From NCBI GenBank assembly GCA_021799715.1, contig JAJYZY010000050.1:1-16189 (forward strand): 16,189 bases of DNA, given 5' to 3'. Made by a program: the position numbers and the translations under genes. This document shows positions 6,358-13,112 of this stretch, piece by piece. The first letter of the stretch is position 1, and every line of letters starts with the position of its first letter. The notes below the pieces were generated by a model that was not told the origin of the DNA, ran no database searches, and was given only the letters and a program-made list of their open reading frames with translations. This stretch comes from Planctomycetota bacterium. Lineage in GTDB: Bacteria; Planctomycetota; Phycisphaerae; WQYP01.

Positions 6358-6661
6358 CTCGCAAGCTTACGTCAATTGACCATGCCATGCGGGCGGAAGC
6401 ATGGGCGGTTGGTGAATCCAGCATGGGGAACCATGGCCTGCGCCGATTCGGTACCGCGTACCGGTAACAGGAAGCAACCGCGAAGCGGGTGCCGGGAATC
6501 CAACGTCAGATAAGGGGCGTGTCGGGCAGTGACAACCAATTGCCAGCGCAACGCGCAGGGTGAACATCACTTGGACAGGAGGAGGGCGATTATCGCTTTC
6601 ACTTGTCGCATTGACACGGCAGCCGCTTTTCCTGCGGTTATAAAAGCCGTAATATATCGGC
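6358..6661. other. Divergent intergenic region, with RNA-like structure
   Basis: About 300 bases separate the symporter (minus) from the zinc-ribbon gene (plus). No coding frame is convincing; the minus frame 6367-6663 looks like a shadow. The middle, about 6390-6530, is rich in inverted repeats and holds the hairpin listed separately. Promoters for both divergent genes must lie here, but no clear -35/-10 pair was found. Confidence 0.5.
6445..6500 (+). ncRNA. Candidate structured RNA core (bulged hairpin)
   Basis: GATTC+GGTACC+GC (6445-6457) can pair with GC+GGTGCC+GAATC (6485-6500), giving 13 base pairs broken only by a single bulged G (6487) and two bulged Gs (6494-6495). Within the loop an alternative CCGC-GAA-GCGG hairpin is possible, and a competing perfect hairpin CGGTAC-CGC-GTACCG occupies 6449-6463. 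The segment contains GGAAGCA and GTGCCGGGA, which also occur in bacterial SRP (4.5S) RNA, and an upstream GTTGG/CCAAC pairing (6410-6414 / 6500-6504) could extend the stem. However, the conserved CAGG/GNRA arrangement of SRP domain IV is not clearly present. The RNA identity is therefore open; it could also be a cis-regulatory leader of the gene at 6662. Confidence 0.3.
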
Positions 6662-7258
6662 ATGGCAACAGTACTTACGCAAAATCAAAATTGGGATGTG
6701 GGCAAAGTTGGCGGGCAGTGCGCGGGGTGTTCCGCGGAATTGCCGCCCGGTGCGGCCTGCTGGGCGGCGCTGGTGGAAGTGCAATCGTCACCGGCCGCGC
6801 CGAACGATTCCAAAACTCCCGGCAGCCCCTGGCAACGCATGAACTTCTGCCCGGAATGCTGGAGCACCGGCCGGCGACCGACAGGGGCGGTGGAAATGTT
6901 TTCCTACTGGAAAACGGTGGTTCCGGAAACGCAGAAAAAAGCCCGGACATTTGTTGATGATTCCGTTCTGCTGGACTTATTCAATCGCCTTGCGGAACGT
7001 GAAGAGATACTGGACCTGCGATTCCGATTTGTGCTGGCTCTGCTGTTAATGCGCAAACGGCTGCTGAAGTATGAGAGCACATCTCCGTTGTCCGAAGAGT
7101 TGCGGGCGAAATTTGCCCACATCATCCCTCTGCCGGAGGCGTGGAATATGACCCAGCGCGGCGGCAATTCTGTGATGGTGTTGAATCCACACTTGACCGC
7201 GGAACAGATCGGCGAGGTGTCCCAGCAGTTATCAGGGATATTGGCCGAAGAAATCTGA
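6662..7258 (+). CDS. Hypothetical zinc-ribbon protein, probably planctomycete-specific
   Basis: This 198-residue soluble protein has an N-terminal zinc-ribbon-like module with C20-x2-C23 (GGQCAGCSAEL) and C63-x2-C66 (FCPECW), separated by about 40 residues, with C33 as another possible ligand. The second half is helical: LLDLFNRLAEREEILDLRFRF and FVLALLLMRKRLLKYESTS near residues 104-143, then a short domain with MVLNPHLTAEQIGEVSQQL. No enzyme motif is visible. I recall similar CxxC plus LMRKRLLK proteins as conserved hypotheticals in Planctomycetes, but cannot name a family. No ribosome binding site precedes ATG 6662. It lies 160 bases downstream of a strong bulged hairpin and 109 bases before the acetyltransferase gene. 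Zinc binding is inferred; the function is unknown. Confidence 0.8.
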   Translation: MATVLTQNQNWDVGKVGGQCAGCSAELPPGAACWAALVEVQSSPAAPNDSKTPGSPWQRMNFCPECWSTGRRPTGAVEMFSYWKTVVPETQKKARTFVDDSVLLDLFNRLAEREEILDLRFRFVLALLLMRKRLLKYESTSPLSEELRAKFAHIIPLPEAWNMTQRGGNSVMVLNPHLTAEQIGEVSQQLSGILAEEI

Positions 7259-7350
7259 TGCCCCCGCAACCGTTGACGGTTCGCTATTGGTCATTGGTTG
7301 ATGGCGGGTTGTTGTTGGCTGATACTACCTTCTTGCCCAATACCCTCCCT

Positions 7351-7375
7351 TCAGCCATGATATATCCATGGCTGA
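7351..7375 (+). promoter_or_regulatory. Inverted repeat covering the acetyltransferase start codon
   Basis: TCAGCCAT (7351-7358) and ATGGCTGA (7368-7375) are perfectly complementary around a 9-base loop. The second arm begins with the start ATG of the downstream gene. In the mRNA this would hide the start codon in a stem. No Shine-Dalgarno sequence is seen in the loop (GATATATCC), so the hairpin may govern translation, or it may be an operator. Confidence 0.45.
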
Positions 7376-7955
7376 TCAGAAAATTCCAACTTCGTCGGCA
7401 ACCGATCCCGCGGCGGGGAGGCTCATTTCCTCCGCGCCGGCCAATTGGAAAATCCGCCGTCTTCTCTGGAGCTTGGTACAGAATTCGCTTTATCATTACT
7501 CCTTTCACACCTGGTCAAACTGGCGGTGCGTGTTACTGCGATTATTCGGTGCCAAAATCGGCAGCCGTTGTATTATCCGTCGCACCAGTAGAATCTATTA
7601 CCCGTGGCTGCTGGAGATTGGGGATATGGCAGTCATCGGGGACAAGACCGAGATTTACAACCTCGGGCGGATCGTGATTGGTGATCGGGCGATGGTCAGC
7701 CAGGAGGCGTACCTCTGTGCCGGCACACATGATTACACCCAGTTGTCTATGCCGCTGGAAACCAAGCCCATCACCCTTGGAAGCGATGCGTGGGTCTGTG
7801 CCCGCGCATTTATCGGGCCGGGGGTTATCGTCGGAAACGGCGCAATTGTCGGGGCGTGCGCGGTGGTGACAAGGAACATCGCACCGTGGACCATTGTCGC
7901 GGGCAATCCGGCGCGGGTGGTAAAGGACCGGAAAAAGCCAACCGGTGTGGATTAA
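7368..7955 (+). CDS. WcaF-like putative colanic acid/exopolysaccharide acetyltransferase
   Basis: This 195-residue protein has a left-handed beta-helix built from hexapeptide repeats (IGSRCI, IGDMAVIGDKTEI, IVIGDRAMV, IGPGVIVGNGAIVGACAVV) and the N-terminal region NWKIRRLLWSLVQNSLY typical of WcaF-type acetyltransferases. H120 in CAGTHDYT is the expected catalytic histidine of the NodL/LacA/WcaF group. The C-terminal VAGNPARVVKDR block is the usual end. It would transfer an acetyl group from acetyl-CoA to a sugar of a surface polysaccharide or to a lipid-linked intermediate in the cytoplasm. The N-terminal 25 residues are Ser/Ala-rich and extra to the family. No glycosyltransferase is adjacent, so the polymer it serves is not shown by context. 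The start ATG lies in an inverted repeat. Confidence 0.88.
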   Translation: MADQKIPTSSATDPAAGRLISSAPANWKIRRLLWSLVQNSLYHYSFHTWSNWRCVLLRLFGAKIGSRCIIRRTSRIYYPWLLEIGDMAVIGDKTEIYNLGRIVIGDRAMVSQEAYLCAGTHDYTQLSMPLETKPITLGSDAWVCARAFIGPGVIVGNGAIVGACAVVTRNIAPWTIVAGNPARVVKDRKKPTGVD

Positions 7956-8586
7956 GCAAAGAGGCTCACTATTTTGTCCGCAATTCACATCCTCATTCCG
8001 ATACGCATTCCCCGCGCCGTGGAATTGGAAAGCAAGGAACAAAAGACAACAACAATGGCTCAACTGCCCAACGTTGCAACGGGAAGTTAAAAACGCGGGG
8101 GTGTCAGCGGCCAGTGTTTGTCCCATGCACGGCGTCTTCCAAACGCCAATGGAATTTGGCATCTGTTTCCACGGCAAGGAAAAAAAGAATAGCGGCGGGG
8201 GTAAAACCGAACGGTACCGCCGCTTCCGCGCGGTACTGCTGGCCGACGGCGAAAGTATGGCCGGGGCAAAACAGCGGCCGACACCGGCAGCATCAACGTC
8301 CCCGGCGGCCTGATCCCGGTTTTCTATCTCGGCCTGGAAACTGATAACGTCATTGAGATTACGATCGATAGCGAAATGTGTTCGCGGGCCACGCCGGCCG
8401 GCCTGTGTCACGGCGGTTTGGGTGTAACGCAAAAGCGGCGGTGCCCTTTGTGGTGCAGGCTTCCAGCCTGCCTATTTGCCGCTTTGCTAACGGCTCCCAT
8501 TCGCACAAGCCATTGCATCGCTTGCACGGCCGATGTATTCTTTTCTCTGTAGTTTGGAATGTGAACGATGAACTGGAGATAGTCAA
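7956..8586. other. 631-base stretch without a confident gene
   Basis: No frame here has a ribosome binding site together with plausible composition. Two neighbouring frames could be remains of one gene. ATG 8142 begins MEFGICFHGKEKK and reads to TGA at 8310-8312. From about 8265 another frame reads SINVPGGLIPVFYLGLETD, which looks more protein-like than random. Joining them would need a frame change near the GGGG at 8261-8264. The 3' third contains a palindromic repeat (8428-8488). Confidence 0.4.
8432..8485. repeat. Nested palindromic element, probable dispersed intergenic repeat
   Basis: The inner hairpin is GCAGGCT (8455-8461), loop TCC, AGCCTGC (8465-8471), perfect over 7 bp. The outer arms are AAAGCGGC (8432-8439) and GCCGCTTT (8478-8485), perfect over 8 bp. 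Sequences around GCAGGCTTCCAGCCTGC recur in intergenic DNA of planctomycetes and verrucomicrobia as I recall, often mis-annotated as short proteins. This window holds only one copy, so the repeat nature is inferred. Confidence 0.5.
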
Positions 8587-9642
8587 ATGGCGGAAAAAAC
8601 TGCGGCTAAAAAGCGCCCGGCCCGGCAGCAGATGCTGGAGGCTGTGGCGGAGAGTGAAAAGACCGTTGCGGAACAGCGCGAAGTTGCCGGCACCCCCGAA
8701 GAAAAGCTTGCCGCGAAAGCCATTGCGGAATCGGTGACAGCGGCGGAGGAACTTTCCAATCGCGGTGTGGTGCAGTCCATCGGGGAACTCAAATCCAGCA
8801 TTGGGCGGTTGCTCGGGGAACTTTCCGACCGGCTTGAAGAACAAGTTGCAACATATACGCAGGTGCAGCGTGCGATTATCGCGAAAGATAAGGAACTTAA
8901 GGATATCTACGAAATACAGCGATCCGCTTCGACCCTCACGGCATTGATTGACACCCATGCCCGACAACGTGAAAAAATGGAGCAGGAAATCACCGCTGCC
9001 AGAGAGCAACTGGAGCGCGAAGTTGCGCAAACGCGGGAATCCTGGGAGCAGGAGAAACGACAGCGTGAAGCGGAAATCAAAGAACGCGATGCGGCCGAAC
9101 AGAAACGCCGCGAGCGGGAGAAGGAGGAATATCGATATGGATTTGCGCGAGAGCAGCAGCAGGCCAGGGATCAATTCGCCGATCAGATGGCCAAGGCTCA
9201 AAAAGAATGGGACGAACGCAAGGCCAAATTGGAAGCGGACCTCATCCAGCGGCAGCAGACGCTGAAGGCCCATGAACAAGAATTCAATGAGCTGCGGCAA
9301 AAAGTGGAGGCATTTCCGAAAGAGTTGGAGGCCGCGACCGCCAAAGCGGTAAAAGAGACAACCTCGCGCCTGCAACAGGAGGCCGCTGCGCGCGAGCAAC
9401 TGTTGAAACAGGAGTTCGAAGGGCAGAAGAATGTACAAGGCACGCGGATCGCATCGCTGGAACAGCAGGTTGCCGAGCAGGCCGAGCGTATAACCAAGTT
9501 GCTGGGCCAAGCGGAAAAGGCCTACGCCCAGGTACAGGAAATTGCGGTGCGGGCGATTGAAGGATCAGCCAGCGCCAAGCAATTGGCCCACCTGCAGCAG
9601 CTTCTGGCCGAACAAGGGCGCAAGCCGACCTCGGAAAGATAA
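8587..9642 (+). CDS. Long coiled-coil protein, hypothetical
   Basis: This 351-residue protein has an Ala/Lys/Pro-rich N-terminus (MAEKTAAKKRPARQQ) and then almost uninterrupted charged heptad-like helix from about residue 60 to 330, very rich in Glu, Gln, Lys, Arg and Ala. There is no signal peptide, membrane helix or globular domain, so it is probably a cytoplasmic rod-like oligomer. A less charged conserved-looking part, IGELKSSIGRLLGELSDRL (near 65-83), and the EIQRSASTLTALIDTHARQ segment (around 109-127) may be the family-specific region; I recall similar planctomycete proteins of unknown function. It has a good start: GGAG eight bases before ATG. It is flanked by long non-coding stretches, so it is likely a single-gene transcript. 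A structural, cytoskeleton-like or scaffold role is possible but not shown. Confidence 0.82.
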   Translation: MAEKTAAKKRPARQQMLEAVAESEKTVAEQREVAGTPEEKLAAKAIAESVTAAEELSNRGVVQSIGELKSSIGRLLGELSDRLEEQVATYTQVQRAIIAKDKELKDIYEIQRSASTLTALIDTHARQREKMEQEITAAREQLEREVAQTRESWEQEKRQREAEIKERDAAEQKRREREKEEYRYGFAREQQQARDQFADQMAKAQKEWDERKAKLEADLIQRQQTLKAHEQEFNELRQKVEAFPKELEAATAKAVKETTSRLQQEAAAREQLLKQEFEGQKNVQGTRIASLEQQVAEQAERITKLLGQAEKAYAQVQEIAVRAIEGSASAKQLAHLQQLLAEQGRKPTSER

Positions 9643-10025
9643 ATAGCGGTCCGCGGTGGAATGTTAGATGCCGGAATGGCTGCGATTGTCTTTAATTGGA
9701 AATACCCGCGCGACATGAAGGTGAGTCTCCGCGCGTGACATACTTGGGGTTCTCCTCTGTCGCACCCAATTGCACCTCATTACAACACAAACAATGCGGT
9801 TAACAGCGCCGCCGCCCGGATATCAATGCCGATGTATCGGTGGGTGATCCACTCTGTTGGCAACGGCGGCGCGCTTGAGGCGGATCGCCACTGCCTCTAA
9901 GATTGAAACACAGAGATTCGGGCTTGTACGCTTGAACACCGGCGGACCGAAGATTGGCCCCGGAGTAATGATTATATTGCTGCCAGTTCAGGCAACGGTT
10001 CGTGTTAAAGTGGAGATTTCATCAC
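9643..10025. other. Intergenic region before argH
   Basis: About 383 bases lie between the coiled-coil gene and argH, with no convincing gene (a frame at 9857-10042 runs into argH and looks spurious). An imperfect direct repeat, CCGCGCGACAT at 9706-9716 and CCGCGCGTGACAT at 9729-9741, and a short CCGAT-GT-ATCGG palindrome near 9832 are the only patterns. The argH promoter should be here, but no strong -35/-10 pair was identified. Confidence 0.45.
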
Positions 10026-11477
10026 ATGTCAAAGCCTGCTGATAAAAAGGGCGTTAAGTCATCCGCTAAGTCGGGGCAATCCGCGGCTTATGCCACCCCG
10101 GCCAAGGCCTGGCAGTCGCGCATCAGTGATGCGGCCGATCCGCTGGCGGAAAAATTTGTTGAATCTTTATCGTTTGATTACCGGTTGGCTGAGCACGACA
10201 TACGCGGCTCGCTGGCACACGCGGACATGCTCTGCAAAGTGGGACTCATATCCGCATCTGATCTGGCGGCGATTCGCGGGGGCCTTGCGGACATCCTGGA
10301 AGAAATACGCGCAGGGCATTTTAAGTTTGATTTGCAACAGGAAGATATCCACATGGCGGTGGAAGCCGCGCTCATTGAACGTGTGGGTGATCCGGGCCGC
10401 AAATTGCACACCGCGCGGTCGCGCAATGATCAGGTGGCACTGGATATCCGCCTCTGGTCTGTGGCGGCAATGGATGCCATTGATCGACTTCTGATGAATT
10501 TGCAGGTGGCATTGGTGGCTCTGGCGCGGCAGGATGGCGATGTGGTCATGCCGGCGTATACGCATCTGCAGCGGGCACAGCCGATTCTTTTTGGCCATGA
10601 ACTCCTGGCTTACGCGGAAATGTTTCAACGCGATCGGGATCGGCTGACGGATTGTCGGGTGCGCACAAACAAAAGTCCGCTGGGTTCCGGCGCGGTGGCC
10701 GGCAGCACGCTGCCCATTGATCGGTTGCATGTGGCACGGCAACTGGGCATGACGGATGTTACGGCAAATTCATTGGATTCCATCAGTGATCGGGATTTTG
10801 TCGTGGAGTTCGCATTTGCGCTTTCCATGATCGCCATGCACCTGTCCCGCTGGGCGGAGCAGTGGATATTGTACAGTTCCACTGAATTTGATTTCATCCG
10901 CATTGCGGATGCCTTCACCACCGGCAGCAGCATGATGCCGCAGAAACGCAATCCGGACATGCTGGAATTAATCCGCGGCCGCACCGGCGGCGTTTACGGG
11001 CAACTCGTGGCGCTGCTGACCATGCTCAAGGGGCAACCGCTGGCGTATAACCGGGATATGCAGGAGGACAAACGCTGGCTGTTTGCGGCATTTGATTCCG
11101 TGGAATTGTCCCTGCAAATTGCGGCCCCGATGGTCAAAAGCGCGGCTGTGAAGCGGCAGTCCATCGCCCGGCGGCTGGATGAAGGATTTTTGGATGCCAC
11201 GGTGCTGGCAGAATATCTCGTGCGAAAAGGTGTTCCATTCCGCACGGCCCATCAGATTGTCGGTTCCATGGTGGCACACTGCGAAAGCCAGGGCCTGACC
11301 CGACTGGCGGATGTGCCGCTGGAAGCCATGCGCAAGCTATCACCGGAAATTGGTTCCGATGTGATGGCGGTACTGGGCGCGGCCAACGTTGTGGCAGCTT
11401 ATCAATCAAGCGGAGCGGGCGGGAAAACGCAGTTGTCGGCGCAGCTCAAACGTTGGAACAAGCTGCTGAAAAAATAA
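10026..11477 (+). CDS. argH: Argininosuccinate lyase
   Basis: This enzyme splits argininosuccinate into arginine and fumarate, the last step of arginine biosynthesis, as a cytoplasmic homotetramer. The 483-residue protein contains KLHTARSRNDQVALDIR (near residues 126-142), YTHLQRAQPILFGHELLAYAE (in two parts near 178-198) and the superfamily signature GSSMMPQKRNPDMLEL (near 300-315), whose flexible loop carries the catalytic serine. The start at ATG 10026 has GGAG ten bases upstream; an in-frame upstream ATG at 10002 would add eight residues and lacks a site. The N-terminus is longer than usual by about 20 residues (Lys/Ser/Ala-rich), and the common WGGRF start is replaced by AWQSRIS. No other arg gene is adjacent. 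It converges with the dipeptidase gene, with 16 bases between the stops. Confidence 0.96.
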   Translation: MSKPADKKGVKSSAKSGQSAAYATPAKAWQSRISDAADPLAEKFVESLSFDYRLAEHDIRGSLAHADMLCKVGLISASDLAAIRGGLADILEEIRAGHFKFDLQQEDIHMAVEAALIERVGDPGRKLHTARSRNDQVALDIRLWSVAAMDAIDRLLMNLQVALVALARQDGDVVMPAYTHLQRAQPILFGHELLAYAEMFQRDRDRLTDCRVRTNKSPLGSGAVAGSTLPIDRLHVARQLGMTDVTANSLDSISDRDFVVEFAFALSMIAMHLSRWAEQWILYSSTEFDFIRIADAFTTGSSMMPQKRNPDMLELIRGRTGGVYGQLVALLTMLKGQPLAYNRDMQEDKRWLFAAFDSVELSLQIAAPMVKSAAVKRQSIARRLDEGFLDATVLAEYLVRKGVPFRTAHQIVGSMVAHCESQGLTRLADVPLEAMRKLSPEIGSDVMAVLGAANVVAAYQSSGAGGKTQLSAQLKRWNKLLKK

Positions 11478-11493
11478 TGGTGTTGCGGCGGGC

Positions 11494-12522
11494 TTATTCG
11501 TGTGAAAGCTCGGGCTGCAGCAGGCCGGATCGCACAAAAAAATCATTCCAATTGCTCCACGCGAATTGCGCAATATCTTGATCGGTAAAATGCGCGGCGG
11601 CCAGCGCGTCGCAGATGCGCGCCAAATCAGCGGGCCGACGAATCCCAACGGGCAATTCCAGAGCGGAAAAGCCGCCATCCATATCGGATCCAAGGCCGAT
11701 CAGGTCGGTGCGGCCGGTTAAGTCAACAATGTGCTGTACGTGTCGCACCAGATCAACAATTGCGGCGTTTCCGGAACTGACAAGAAACTTTGAAAATAAA
11801 TTCATCCCGATAACACCATTGTTCTCTGCCAGAGCCAGTATCTGCAAATCGGATAAGTGTCGTTCCGGGTGCTTTTTTCCCGGCAACAATGCGCGGCAAT
11901 TGCTGTGGGACGCGAGCTTTGGCCGCTCGGTGTGTTCCAGAACCGTCCAGAAGGCCTGTTCAGACAAGTGGGAAACATCATGCGCCATTCCCAGTTGATC
12001 GGCCAGGGACAGCAGTTTAAGACCGTCCGCGGTAACGTCCCCGCCGGATTGATCTCCGCCGGCCCAGCGCGTGCCATTCACCCATGTCAGAGCCAAAATG
12101 CGTATACCAAGTTCATGGAACTCCCTGAGATCAGCCTCATCGCGAATTCCCGCCGCGCCTTCCAACAGCAGCAACAGTTCGAGTTTTTTCGATGGTATGG
12201 ACTTCTTGCCGTCGGCAATATACACATGACCGTTATCGCGCCATTGGTGATAGCGGTGTATTTGCCGCAGGGACAATTCATAAGCTTCATCAGGAGAACC
12301 ATAACACCATGGGCCATCTACATAATCTCCCGCGGAATCAAGTCCGCGCGGTTGAACAAAAATGGTGGCCACAGCACGGCGGACCGGGCTTTCGGATAGA
12401 GATTTGAGTGTTACGGCGGCGGGATTATCCGCGCTATCCGGCGGATCGGCCAGCATATCCCGGCCCATTTCCGCCAGATACGCCAAATCGAGATGAGCGT
12501 CAAAAAAGCGCTGTGGATTCAT
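11494..12522 (-). CDS. Membrane dipeptidase-type metallopeptidase (family M19)
   Basis: This 342-residue M19 (renal dipeptidase-like) peptidase has a TIM-barrel amidohydrolase fold with a binuclear zinc site and cleaves dipeptides, including ones with a D-residue. The metal ligands can all be read: H10 and D12 in FDAHLDL, E121 in LLLLEGAAG, H185 in HDVSHLS, H206 in LASHSNCR, and D280 in GLGSDMDGG. The start is ATG 12522, which overlaps the TGA of the upstream gene by one base (TGATG), the usual mark of translational coupling; a GTG at 12525 is also in frame. No signal peptide is seen, so it is probably cytoplasmic, where it may process peptides from cell-wall recycling or uptake. It is the last gene of the putative operon and ends 16 bases from the argH stop. 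Confidence 0.92.
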   Translation of the reverse strand: MNPQRFFDAHLDLAYLAEMGRDMLADPPDSADNPAAVTLKSLSESPVRRAVATIFVQPRGLDSAGDYVDGPWCYGSPDEAYELSLRQIHRYHQWRDNGHVYIADGKKSIPSKKLELLLLLEGAAGIRDEADLREFHELGIRILALTWVNGTRWAGGDQSGGDVTADGLKLLSLADQLGMAHDVSHLSEQAFWTVLEHTERPKLASHSNCRALLPGKKHPERHLSDLQILALAENNGVIGMNLFSKFLVSSGNAAIVDLVRHVQHIVDLTGRTDLIGLGSDMDGGFSALELPVGIRRPADLARICDALAAAHFTDQDIAQFAWSNWNDFFVRSGLLQPELSHE

Positions 12523-13052
12523 CACTCATCACTGCCGAGGATGCTGATAATTTCATATTCGCCGATGATCGGCAGGCTGGCGTAGCTGCCGCTGGCGACA
12601 TGCAGCAGTCCCAGCAATCCGAGCACCGCAAAAAGCAGCCAAATCAGGCCGCCCACAAGGGAGGTTAGATATACCATATCCGATAAGTGCAGCAACGGAT
12701 AACCCAGCAGCATGATGGTTTGGCAGCCAACCCATGCAATTACCTCAAGCGCAAAGAGTATCAGCCCCTGATTGGCATGATGCCGGACAAATTTGGAGTG
12801 CAATCCGAATACCATGGGTATAACCACCAGAACGCCCAGATAAGATAACAAAGCCATGCCCTTGTTTATGCGGATATCTTCTTCCTGTTCGGCGGCAGCC
12901 TGCTTGATGGCTTGCGCGGCTTCTCCATTGGCCGCCGGGGATGTCGCGGCGGGCGCTGCGGAGGTGTCAGTTGGTGTATCGGAGGGTGGAACAACCTTCG
13001 GCGCGGGCTTGGGGCTTTGCGGTTTGAGTTCATAATCTGCGGTGTCGTCCAT
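12522..13052 (-). CDS. DUF4870-like membrane protein with Pro/Ala-rich N-terminus
   Basis: This 176-residue protein has an about 60-residue low-complexity head (Pro/Ala/Thr-rich, KPAPKVVPPSDTPTD) followed by a three- or four-helix membrane domain. The block KGMALLSYLGVLVVIPMVF and KFVRHHANQGLILFALEVI, with the His-His-x-Asn-Gln motif, resembles DUF4870-type small membrane proteins. The final helix pair contains GGLIWLLFAVLGLLGLLHVA, and the C-terminus is short and acidic. GGAG precedes the ATG by eight bases. The stop overlaps the start of the M19 peptidase, so the two are made together. The function of the family is unknown; the family assignment is from memory of its motifs. Confidence 0.8.
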   Translation of the reverse strand: MDDTADYELKPQSPKPAPKVVPPSDTPTDTSAAPAATSPAANGEAAQAIKQAAAEQEEDIRINKGMALLSYLGVLVVIPMVFGLHSKFVRHHANQGLILFALEVIAWVGCQTIMLLGYPLLHLSDMVYLTSLVGGLIWLLFAVLGLLGLLHVASGSYASLPIIGEYEIISILGSDE

Positions 13053-13112
13053 GGTTTGGTCTCCAGAGCAAGTTCCATGATGTCAAGAGTATAACGTCGC
13101 GCGTGTAAAATA

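Noticed and set aside
6400..6530. Cobalamin riboswitch
   Set aside because: GGTG...AATCC and AGGAAGC are reminiscent, but the spacing is wrong and no B12 box is present, and no neighbouring gene is B12-related.
6380..6530. Confident SRP RNA call
   Set aside because: Short matches (GGAAGCA, GTGCCGGGA) exist, but the conserved CAGG-GNRA-AGCAG core is not properly formed; kept only as a possible structured RNA.
7542..8432. Long minus-strand frame (296 residues) opposite the WcaF-like gene
   Set aside because: It is the antisense shadow of the beta-helix acetyltransferase and of the non-coding region; composition is Cys/His/Pro-rich and domain-free.
8359..9510. Long minus-strand frame (383 residues) opposite the coiled-coil gene
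   Set aside because: It is Phe/Leu-rich because it is antisense to Glu/Gln/Lys codons; the plus strand has a good ribosome binding site and coherent coiled coil.
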